Source: Methanosarcinales archaeon (GTDB taxonomy: Archaea > Halobacteriota > Methanosarcinia > DSM-18856 > Methermicoccaceae). From it: DNA of 5,356 bases. Below the pieces are notes generated by a model, which worked only from the letters and a program-made list of their open reading frames with translations, was not told the DNA's origin and searched no databases. Positions 1 to 5,356 of this stretch are shown piece by piece; positions within the stretch are counted from its first letter, which is position 1, and each line of letters begins with the position of its first letter. The position numbers and the translations under genes were made by a program. The DNA is taken from the NCBI GenBank assembly GCA_003661015.1, contig QMVI01000079.1:1-5356 (forward strand), in the 5' to 3' direction.

Positions 1-721
1 CCTCTCCCACCAACATTCTGTAAAGGTTCTCTTCAAATTTGTTTGTAATAATCCTCTTCTCAAGCACAATCGTTCCATCTACGATGTGTGCAACAGCCAG
101 CCCCCCGGCAGCTTCAGAAGTCTCCATTCCCTGGGATGACCTCTTCTGAGAGACCAGAAATGCTGTCTGCATCTCTCTTTTAAGCAGATTATAGACCCTT
201 CTAACGATTGACCTTGCCATGATTTCTTTGTGTTCATACAATCCTGTTATCGAATCCACCACACAAACGTTTGTCCTCCTCGATTTTATTGCATAGTTCA
301 GGGTTGCAAGCAACGATGGGAGGTCTTCTCTGAGCCGTTCGTCAATCGAAGCATCCACCACCACCATCCTCCTTTCGATTTTTGAGAAATCGATACCCAT
401 TGCCTCAGCTTTTCCTTTAAGTGCGGTGTAGAGGAAGTTTGCAGGGGACTCAGTAGTAAGGAAGAGAACTTTTGAGCCAAGAGATGCCTGATGTATTGCA
501 ATCTGCTCGACAAGAACACTCTTCCCACTCTCTGGAACCCCCACAATGTTCAGAACCCCTCCCTTTGGTACACCACCCAATGGTTTTTTCTTTCCCTTCT
601 CAACTTTGAAAAAGAGTTCGTCAAGCTTTGTACCAGTGCTCACACCCTCAATCGCAGGTGCAACCTCTGAAAGTTCTGCAAGTTCTTTGACAGCCTCTTT
701 ATGAATTTTTGGTTCTTCCAT
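1..721 (-). CDS. KaiC-like RecA-fold ATPase (AF_0795-like), C-terminus beyond left edge
   Basis: The 240 visible residues read from ATG at 721 leftwards with no stop before the edge. A P-loop GVPESGKS lies at residues 61-68, preceded by the PLGGVPKGG segment typical of KaiC/RadA-like proteins. A Walker B strand VCVVD lies at 152-156, followed by SITGLYEH. The TTES at 89-92 is where the catalytic Glu of the fold is expected. These features give a single-domain RecA/KaiC ATPase, and the overall pattern resembles the archaeal AF_0795 family, which I recall as about 260 residues, so only a short tail should be missing. The cellular role of that family is not established; ATP binding is secure and hydrolysis is likely. 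There is no Shine-Dalgarno sequence before the ATG, but an AT-rich element is centred about 27 bases upstream, so the mRNA is probably leaderless. The gene is divergent from the winged-helix gene at 781. Confidence 0.8.
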   Translation of the reverse strand, partial: MEEPKIHKEAVKELAELSEVAPAIEGVSTGTKLDELFFKVEKGKKKPLGGVPKGGVLNIVGVPESGKSVLVEQIAIHQASLGSKVLFLTTESPANFLYTALKGKAEAMGIDFSKIERRMVVVDASIDERLREDLPSLLATLNYAIKSRRTNVCVVDSITGLYEHKEIMARSIVRRVYNLLKREMQTAFLVSQKRSSQGMETSEAAGGLAVAHIVDGTIVLEKRIITNKFEENLYRMLVGE

Positions 722-741
722 ATATGGAAATTACTACCGCT

Positions 742-755
742 CATAAAATATTTTT
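742..755. promoter_or_regulatory. TATA-like element shared by two divergent genes
   Basis: The 59-base gap between the two divergent starts (721 and 781) holds one strong AT-rich element, cataaaatattttt. Its centre is about 27 bases from the minus-strand ATG and about 33 bases from the plus-strand ATG. Archaeal TATA boxes lie about 26 bases before transcription start, so this predicts a leaderless minus-strand transcript and a plus-strand leader of a few bases. The position is read from the sequence; promoter activity is inferred. Confidence 0.5.
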
Positions 756-780
756 GGAAAAACTTAATAGAACTAGAACC

Positions 781-1083
781 ATGAATCAGAATAAGAAAGA
801 GTGGCTCGATAAATTGAGGAGAGAGGGGAAAGTAAGAGACCCAACCGAAGATCACAGAGTCGGATTGATGGCTCTGCAAAACAAAAGGAGAAGAGAGATA
901 CTGAATATGTTTGTTGAAAGAAAACTCTCTCCCAGCGAGATAGCACAGAGACTTGGTATTAGTGAGGGGGAGGCAAAGTTTCACCTCTCGATGCTGGAGC
1001 AAGCACTATTCGTGGAAGAAAAGGAAGGCAAATATTCTCTGACTTTGAGGGGAGAAGAATACCTCAAAAATGTCAAGAGATGA
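781..1083 (+). CDS. Small winged helix-turn-helix (ArsR-like) transcriptional regulator
   Basis: A 100-residue soluble protein ending in TGA. A basic, charged N-terminal helix (residues 1-40) is followed by KRRREILNMF, which matches the first helix of ArsR-type winged-helix domains. The helix-turn-helix SPSEIAQRLGISEGEAKFHLS follows at about 50-70, and a wing-like VEEKEGKYSLTLRGEEYL at 78-95. It should bind DNA; no cysteine pair or sensor domain is visible, so the signal is unknown. ATG 781 is chosen because the open frame further upstream (TTG 709, ATG 724) runs through the promoter element and the divergent gene, and adds residues unlike the family. There is no Shine-Dalgarno sequence, so it is probably near-leaderless. 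It could regulate itself and the divergent KaiC-like gene, but no operator palindrome is evident. Confidence 0.75.
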   Translation: MNQNKKEWLDKLRREGKVRDPTEDHRVGLMALQNKRRREILNMFVERKLSPSEIAQRLGISEGEAKFHLSMLEQALFVEEKEGKYSLTLRGEEYLKNVKR

Positions 1084-1112
1084 GTGGTGAGAAATACCTT
1101 AAAAATACCTCC
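1051..1112 (+). repeat. Imperfect tandem copy of the regulator gene's 3' end
   Basis: Bases 1051-1077 (encoding GEEYLKNVK) recur imperfectly at 1086-1112, with most of the first 21 bases matching. The second copy reads GEKYLKNTS in another frame. That frame opens with an ATG at 1080 that overlaps the regulator's TGA and closes at TAA 1116-1118, giving a possible 12-residue peptide MSGEKYLKNTSN. It looks like a local duplication of the gene tail rather than a gene. Confidence 0.4.
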
Positions 1113-1114
1113 AA

Positions 1115-2236
1115 TTAATCTCTCTCTGAAAGCGGTTTGTATTCCTTATCTATCTCTCCAGTGTATTTTGCTCTCGGTCTTATGAGTTTGTTGTTCTCGT
1201 ACTGTTCTATGATGTGGGCTGACCAGCCAGCAACCCTCCCCATTGCGAAGATGTTTATGAACAGGTCGTCAGGTATTCGAAGATTCTCATACACGCTGGC
1301 AGAGTAGAAATCCACATTTGGTAGAAGTTTTTTGTATTTATATGCTGACTTTGCAATTGCCTCACTTATTTCAAACCAGTTCGGGTCTCCTTCGGATGCA
1401 AGCTTCTTTGCGAGTTCTCTCAGAAGTTCTGTTCGGGGGTCGATGACATTTTTGTATACTCTATGCCCGAAGCCCATGACTTTCTCTCCTCTCTCAAGCT
1501 TTTTTCTAACATACTCATCTGCCCTTCTTGGTGTTGCAACTTCCCTCAGCATATTCATGACTTCTTGCGATGCCCCACCATGAAGCGGACCCATGAGTGT
1601 TCCAGTTGCTGCAACAATACATGCATACATATCCGCAAGTGTCGAGGCTGCAATACGTGCTGCAAACGTAGATGCATTTAGCTCATGTTCAGCATGGAGT
1701 ATCAAGTCCATATCGAGTGCCTGTTCAGCGGTTTTACTCGGCTCCTCGCCATGTAGCATGTACAGGAAGTTGGCTGCATGGTTTAACTCAAACTTCGGTG
1801 GCACTAGGTTCTGTCCTGTTCTTATTCTGTGGTAGTAGGCGATGATTGTCGGGAACTTGGCAATAAAATTCTTTGCCTTTTCCAAGTTCTCTTCTCTTGT
1901 TTTGATATCAATCTTCTTATCAAGCGACCCGAGATAGCTGATTGATGTTCTCAGTACAACCATCGGATGGGTGTAAGGGGGTAGCTGAGTTAACAGACCT
2001 ATAATCTGGGGAGGTAATTCTCGCCGTTCTGTCAATTCCATTTTGAAATCATCCAACTCGTATTTCTTTGGCAACTCTCCATAAAGCAGTAGATAAGCCA
2101 CTTCCTCATAACTCGATTTTTTTGCAAGGTCTCGTATATCATATCCACGGTACTCCAACACAGCCTTATCATCCTAAAGTTCTATTCTTGAAATACTAGT
2201 CTCACAAGCCACGATGTCATCAAGACCCAGCTTCAT
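1115..2236 (-). CDS. Citrate synthase, with in-frame TAG at codon 21
   Basis: Catalyses oxaloacetate plus acetyl-CoA plus water to citrate plus CoA in the cytoplasm. Numbered from ATG 2236, it is 373 residues, the usual size for archaeal/bacterial type citrate synthases. The catalytic triad is intact: His219 in GPLHGGA, His258 in GFGHRVYK followed by DPR, and Asp309 in NVDFYS. The HAEHELNAS motif is at about 181-189. A TAG occupies codon 21, but the frame before it reads GLDDIVACETSISRIEL, which matches the conserved N-terminal 'GLE.V...T.IS.I' segment, and after it reads DDKAVLEYRGYDI, again conserved. The upstream start is supported by AGGAG (2242-2246) five bases before ATG 2236 and a TATA element further upstream. 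An alternative is initiation at GTG 2161, giving 348 residues without the N-terminal segment; an AGGA lies about nine bases before it. The natural stop is TAA. No other citric-acid-cycle gene is visible here. Confidence 0.9.
2174..2176 (-). other. In-frame TAG codon 21 of citrate synthase, candidate pyrrolysine
   Basis: The context is GAA CTT TAG GAT GAT AAG on the minus strand. Frame and homology continue across it without any shift. Insertion of pyrrolysine or another amino acid is inferred from this, from the second TAG in the GTPase gene, and from the absence of TAG among the visible terminators. Confidence 0.6.
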
Positions 2237-2241
2237 ACCCA

Positions 2242-2246
2242 CTCCT
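2242..2246 (-). promoter_or_regulatory. Shine-Dalgarno site of citrate synthase
   Basis: Minus-strand AGGAG, five bases before ATG 2236. It decides in favour of the upstream start, which places the TAG inside the gene rather than in its leader. Confidence 0.6.
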
Positions 2247-2275
2247 ATCTTCCCAATGAATAGATAAGTGTATTG

Positions 2276-2286
2276 ATTTTATAAGG
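2276..2286 (-). promoter_or_regulatory. Probable TATA box of citrate synthase
   Basis: Minus-strand CTTATAAAATC, centred about 45 bases before ATG 2236. Transcription would start near 2255 and give a leader of about 19 bases that contains the Shine-Dalgarno site. It lies in the 65-base gap after the CDF gene, so citrate synthase can be transcribed on its own. Confidence 0.5.
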
Positions 2287-2562
2287 GATGGAGACACCCC
2301 ATCAATGCTCCAATTTACTAATTTTATCATTTTTCATACATTTTTTGCACTCAAATTCAAGAGTTGCATGTTTTATATTGTACTTTCTCAATCTTTCTTT
2401 TATTTCTCTTTTTATCCTCTCCAATCTGGTCATATCAGTTTCCTGTGTGAATACGTGGGCATCTATGATATTTATGTTCGAACATAAGCTCCACAAATGG
2501 ACATTATGTGTCTCCAACACACCATTAACACTCTCTATCTCTCTGATGACATCATCGATATC

Positions 2563-2575
2563 TTTTGGTGTGAAA
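2563..2575 (-). repeat. 13-base repeat at a CDF frame break (copy near C-terminal domain)
   Basis: Minus-strand TTTCACACCAAAA is found at this frame break and again at 2859-2871, at another break of the same gene. In the family-consistent frame both read Phe-Thr-Pro-Lys after one base is skipped. Confidence 0.6.
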
Positions 2576-2858
2576 TTCCATGAGTATTCTAAGGGAGTCT
2601 TTTATTATTGTGGCTGCAGAAAACAGTATGAATATCGCTATTGCCAATACCCAAGATTGGGTCAACGATAGTTTGGTTTGTGAATAGTATCCAGATTGAT
2701 GCGAATATAACCGCCACTGAGGACAGAGTATCTGTCAGCACATGCAAAAATGCACTTTTAACGTTTATGTCATGGCTTCCATGCAACTTAAAGGCAACAT
2801 AGAGATTTACCACCAAGCCAATGAATGCAACAACAAACATAACCGTACTTTCGATGGG

Positions 2859-2871
2859 TTTTGGTGTGAAA
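2859..2871 (-). repeat. 13-base repeat at a CDF frame break (copy after fourth membrane segment region)
   Basis: Second exact copy of TTTCACACCAAAA, preceded here by three more T. The upstream frame reads TTT TTT CAC and the homologous frame resumes as ACA CCA AAA. Confidence 0.6.
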
Positions 2872-3242
2872 AAATCTTTGATATGCCTCTAACAGAATCC
2901 ACACGCTTATAATTATGAGGAAAAATACCATTCAAAAATACAGCCAAAATCTCGATTCTGTGATATCCAAACGTTTTTGTTTTTGTTGGCAACTTTTTTG
3001 CGATTTTGATTGCACTCAACGATATAAACAGTGCGAAAACATCTCTGAACATATGTCCAGCATCACCCATCAAAGACAATGAGCCAGAGACCAATGCACC
3101 CACAACTTCTACAATAAAGAATGCAAGGGTCAGTATGATAACAATCTTCAATGAGTTCTCGATGTGATTCTCCATATTTCAGCCCCAATACTCATGATCT
3201 GGGTATTTTTATTTTATTGGCTCAATTTATCGGTTCGAACAA

Positions 3243-3344
3243 CGCCGGGGTTGGGATTCGAACCCAAGCGCTCTCGAAGAGAGCAACGGGTCTCACGCTT
3301 GGATGTCTCGAGCCCGCCGCATTAGTCCGCTCTGCCACCCCGGC
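3243..3344 (-). tRNA. tRNA-Ser(CGA), class II, with anticodon-loop intron
   Basis: Read on the minus strand. The 7-bp acceptor stem GCCGGGG/CCCCGGC ends in discriminator G, usual for serine. U8 and G9 are followed by a D arm with stem GCA/UGC, anticodon stem GCGGG/CCCGU, a long variable arm with a GCUCUC/GAGAGC hairpin, and T stem UUGGG/CCCAA with loop UUCGAAU. The long variable arm marks class II. Removing a 15-base intron leaves loop CUCGAGA, so the anticodon is CGA (3308-3310), reading UCG. The mature length is 87 bases and CCA is not encoded. An AT-rich promoter element lies about 25 bases upstream and is shared with the divergent GTPase gene. Confidence 0.9.
3292..3306 (-). other. 15-nt archaeal tRNA intron at position 37/38
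   Basis: The loop between the anticodon stems is 22 bases instead of 7. Excising 15 bases after G37 leaves a standard loop. A bulge-helix-bulge can be drawn: 5' bulge AGA (cut after G37), 3' bulge AGA (cut before A38), and a four-position helix CUCG/CGUG with one U-U mismatch. The splicing endonuclease recognises such motifs, so this is a slightly relaxed form. Confidence 0.75.
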
Positions 3345-3362
3345 ATATAGGATAGTGGGAAG

Positions 3363-3373
3363 ATATTATATAG
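3363..3373. promoter_or_regulatory. TATA-like element shared by tRNA-Ser and GTPase genes
   Basis: The near-symmetric AT-rich stretch atattatatag is centred about 28 bases before the GTPase ATG (3397) and about 25 bases before the tRNA 5' end (3344). Both distances suit an archaeal TATA box. The GTPase has no clear Shine-Dalgarno sequence, so its mRNA would be nearly leaderless. Confidence 0.6.
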
Positions 3374-3396
3374 ATTTGTCGAGCTAATTTTTAAAG

Positions 3397-4572
3397 ATGC
3401 TCAAGGTTGCAATTGCCGGGAAACCCAACTGCGGAAAGTCCACCTTTTTCAAAGCATCAACACTCGCTGATGCAGAGATAGCTCCATATCCGTTTACAAC
3501 AATAAAACCGAATGTTGGAATAGCTCATGTGCGTGTGAAATGTCCTTGTGCCGAGATGGGAACTGAGTGTGGAAAATGTGTGGATGGGCATCGGTTCATA
3601 CCGTTTGAGCTGATAGACGTCGCGGGGTTGGTTCCAGATGCACATAAGGGGAGGGGATTAGGGAATGAGTTTCTGGATGACCTCAGACAGGCTGAGGCGT
3701 TTATACATGTAGTGGATGCAAGTGGCTCAACCGATGCAGAAGGCAACCCAGTTCCACATGGCTCACACGACCCGTTGGGGGATGTGAAGTTTCTTGAGAG
3801 GGAAATCAACTACTGGCTTTTCGGCATCATAAAAAGGGGATGGGGAAAAATAGTTAGAAGGGCAAGGGCTGAGCATATTCCCATCACTCGCCTACTTGCA
3901 GAACAGTTGAGCGGTGCAGGGGTGGATGAGAAAGATGTGAAGGTGGCTCTGTCAGAGCTGGATCTGTCTTATGAATCCGGAACAGAGACACACACAGAGG
4001 CGCTTTTGAGGTTGTGTGATGTGCTGAGGAAGCTATCAAAGCCGATGCTGATAGCTGCGAATAAGATGGATATTGCACCTTAGCAGAACATACAGAGGTT
4101 GCTTGATTTACCATATATTACGGTGCCAACAAGTTCGGAAGCTGAACTCGTTTTGAGGATGGCAAACAAGTCAGGAATAATACGCTACATTCCCGGAGAC
4201 CGTGATTTTGAGATTGTGGGGAAGCCAACAGATCCACAAAAAAAGGCTCTTGAAAAGATTAGGTCTATACTGAAACATTACGGTTCAACTGGTGTTCAGG
4301 AGTGTTTAAATAAAGTGGTTTTTGATTTGTTGGAGTATGTGGTTGTCTATCCTGTGGAGGATGAAAACAAATTGACGAATGTAGATGGTGAGGTACTGCC
4401 AGATGCCCTCCTCATGTCAAAAGGCTCGACCGCTCATGATTTGGCGTACATGGTTCACACCGACCTCGGGGAAGGTTTCCTCTATGCAGTAGATGCAAGA
4501 ACGAAGAGAAGGGTGGGGGAGGATTACGAACTCAAGAATGGAGATATCATAAAGGTGGTAAGTACCCGTTAA
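3397..4572 (+). CDS. Archaeal Ygr210/YchF-type GTPase with TGS domain, in-frame TAG at codon 229
   Basis: A translation-associated Obg-superfamily GTPase. Reading through TAG 4081-4083 gives 391 residues, the expected length for the archaeal family. Motifs in order are G1 GKPNCGKST (8-16), the switch PYPFTTIKPN (30-39), a CxC...CxxC set (Cys49, 51, 58, 61), G3 DVAG (74-77), GRGLGNEFLDDLRQA (85-99), HVVDASGSTD, and G4 NKMD (222-225), which predicts guanine specificity. A TGS domain runs from about 315 to the end (DGEVLPDALLMSKGSTAHDLA...LKNGDIIKVV). The TAG follows NKMDIAP, and the same frame continues QNIQRLLDLPYITVPTSSEAE, the G5-like region. As separate pieces, neither half would be a whole protein: the first lacks G5 and TGS, and the second would have to start at TTG 4099. 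The stop TAA overlaps the convergent gene's stop. Alternatives are a point-mutant pseudogene or a sequence error. Confidence 0.88.
4081..4083 (+). other. In-frame TAG codon 229 of the GTPase, candidate pyrrolysine
   Basis: The context is GCA CCT TAG CAG AAC ATA. The position, four residues after the NKMD motif, is usually a variable surface site in this family, where an unusual residue could be tolerated. No frame shift is involved. Sense decoding is inferred jointly with the citrate synthase TAG. Confidence 0.6.
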
Positions 4573-5356
4573 TGGGCATGCTCCATCCGGTGGATGAGGT
4601 AGTTTTTCAGTGATTTCACATAGTATTTGATGGCGAGTGGCAACTCTTCAGGTTCTCTCATCACCCACCACACGTTCGAAAGAACCCACCTCGGATTGAA
4701 ATACATCGAGCGATATGCCATCAATCTTGCCTCCTCAAGCTCCTCCCTGCTCATCTGTTCGGTCCTCAATATCGCTTTGTGCTGGTATAACTCTCTCCAG
4801 TTCATTATTTTTCCAACGTATCCTCTTTTAACACATTCTTCATACAGCTCAGTGCCAGGGTAAGGGACCGCAATGTTGAACTGTGCACCATTTGGTTTAA
4901 CCCTCTTCACAAACTCAATCGTCTCATTCACAGTCCCCCAACTCTCTCCGGGCAATCCAAACATGAAACTTAAATAAGTCTTTATTCCAGCTTTTTTGGC
5001 ATTTTTTACAGCCTCCTCCGCCTCTTCAACCGTTGCTCCTTTTTTGGCTCTCTTCAGAATCTCGTTAGAACCAGATTCAACTCCAAACGAGATTCCCCTG
5101 CATCCCGCCCTCCTCATAAGCTTTAGTAATTCAAGGTCAATCTTATCGACCCTTGTATTGCAATACCATCTGAATTTTATATCCTCTTTCAGAATACTCT
5201 CACACAGTTCCACCACACGATCCCTGTCAAATGTGAATATTTCATCGAAGAACGAAACTGTTCGAACGTTGTATCTCTCTTTCAGAATTCTCAACTCGCT
5301 GAGAATACTTTCAGCACTCCTCCCCTTCCACTTCGTCCTCCTGACCGTGCAGTATA
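4569..5356 (-). CDS. Radical SAM protein (B12-binding-type, COG1032-like), N-terminus beyond right edge
   Basis: The 261 visible residues start with YCTVRRTKWKGRS. Its Cys is most likely the last of the CxxxCxxC that holds the 4Fe-4S cluster; the other two cysteines lie off the edge. The TIM-barrel part follows: VSFFDEIFTFD, CNTRVDKID, the SAM-contacting GISFGVESGS, and AGIKTYLSFMFGLPGES, a hallmark of the group that usually carries an N-terminal cobalamin-binding domain. That domain would be upstream and cannot be checked. The C-terminal part (RSMYFNPRWVLSNVWWVM...) is aromatic and basic. The substrate cannot be told. A TTG at 5294 could be mistaken for a start, but the open frame with the cluster cysteine continues above it. 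It converges on the GTPase gene with a 4-base overlap and ends in TAA. Confidence 0.85.
   Translation of the reverse strand, partial: YCTVRRTKWKGRSAESILSELRILKERYNVRTVSFFDEIFTFDRDRVVELCESILKEDIKFRWYCNTRVDKIDLELLKLMRRAGCRGISFGVESGSNEILKRAKKGATVEEAEEAVKNAKKAGIKTYLSFMFGLPGESWGTVNETIEFVKRVKPNGAQFNIAVPYPGTELYEECVKRGYVGKIMNWRELYQHKAILRTEQMSREELEEARLMAYRSMYFNPRWVLSNVWWVMREPEELPLAIKYYVKSLKNYLIHRMEHAH

Larger units (their letters stand above)
2302..3175 (-). pseudogene. CDF-family (CzcD/ZitB-like) divalent metal efflux transporter, four +1 frame breaks
   Basis: CDF transporters export Zn2+ or similar ions across the cytoplasmic membrane by proton antiport. Dropping one base at each of four places gives an uninterrupted 289-residue protein ending in TGA, normal for the family. 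The breaks on the minus strand are at the T5 run 2921-2925, the T6 run 2869-2874, GG 2644-2645 and TTT 2573-2575. The corrected protein has about six hydrophobic segments. It keeps both halves of the metal site (His41/Asp45 in GDAGHMFRD; His144/Asp148 in HVLTDTLSS), FGYHRIEILA after the second pair of helices, and a cytoplasmic C-terminal domain with THNVHLW, ending near a CKKC (275-278). No stop or lost key residue is seen. It may be a recent pseudogene, carry sequence errors, or be rescued by frameshifting. An AT-rich stretch near 3203-3217 could be its promoter. Confidence 0.8.

Noticed and set aside
298..546. Minus-strand open frame inside the KaiC-like gene
   Set aside because: It is an out-of-frame shadow; the P-loop and Walker B motifs lie in the longer frame from 721.
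1332..1835. Several plus-strand open frames opposite citrate synthase
   Set aside because: They are antisense shadows of a gene with complete catalytic motifs, with low-complexity Ser/Cys-rich translations.
2159..2161. GTG as the true start of citrate synthase
   Set aside because: It removes the conserved N-terminal segment, and the region before it encodes family-like sequence with its own ATG and Shine-Dalgarno site. Reinitiation here cannot be fully excluded.
3295..3310. Alternative splicing of the tRNA loop to give anticodon TGA
   Set aside because: Removing a different 15 bases would leave CUUGAGA, but no bulge-helix-bulge can be drawn for those cuts, while the 37/38 cuts fit.
3243..3344. 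tRNA-Ser as the suppressor that reads UAG
   Set aside because: Its anticodon is CGA and reads UCG, not UAG. A CUA-anticodon tRNA would have to be elsewhere in the genome.
3151..3387. Open frame across the tRNA and the start of the CDF gene on the plus strand
   Set aside because: It overlies a structurally clear tRNA and shows no protein-like pattern.
4099..4572. A separate TGS-domain gene starting at TTG 4099
   Set aside because: It is in the same frame as the GTPase, 15 bases after the TAG, with no Shine-Dalgarno sequence or promoter, and the bases between encode residues fitting the family.
5292..5294. TTG as start of the radical SAM gene
   Set aside because: The frame stays open to the right edge and encodes the cluster-cysteine region YCTVRRTKWKGRS.
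1..5356. CRISPR array, insertion sequence or phage genes
   Set aside because: No regularly spaced repeats, inverted-repeat ends, transposase, integrase or phage-like proteins are visible.

Overview
The window looks archaeal, probably euryarchaeal. The evidence is a class II tRNA-Ser with a small anticodon-loop intron and no encoded CCA, TATA-type promoters close to start codons, a KaiC-like ATPase of a family I associate with Archaeoglobus-like archaea, and an archaeal Ygr210/YchF-type GTPase with a C-terminal TGS domain. Two genes read through an in-frame TAG, which would suit a pyrrolysine-using lineage. I cannot place it to genus.

Layout, left to right: a KaiC-like ATPase on the minus strand running off the left edge (1-721); divergent from it, a 100-residue winged-helix regulator (781-1083); converging on that, citrate synthase on the minus strand (1115-2236), which contains a TAG at codon 21; a CDF-type metal efflux transporter on the minus strand (2302-3175), readable only after four single-base frame corrections; tRNA-Ser(CGA) on the minus strand (3243-3344) with a 15-nt intron; divergent from it, a TGS-domain GTPase (3397-4572) with a TAG at codon 229; and on the minus strand a radical SAM protein whose N-terminus lies beyond the right edge (4569-5356). 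There is no gene-free stretch over 300 bases.

The genes are mostly single transcription units in divergent or convergent pairs, so the layout does not suggest one pathway. In both divergent pairs a single AT-rich TATA-like element sits at a suitable distance from both starts.

The main result concerns decoding. Citrate synthase and the GTPase are each interrupted by TAG, with family-like sequence in the same frame on both sides. All five visible gene ends use TAA or TGA. The economical reading is that UAG is a sense codon here, most likely pyrrolysine. Separately, the CDF gene needs four shifts, all in the +1 direction, and three lie at TTT-C. A pseudogene or sequence error is the default explanation, but the pattern is unusual enough to check.
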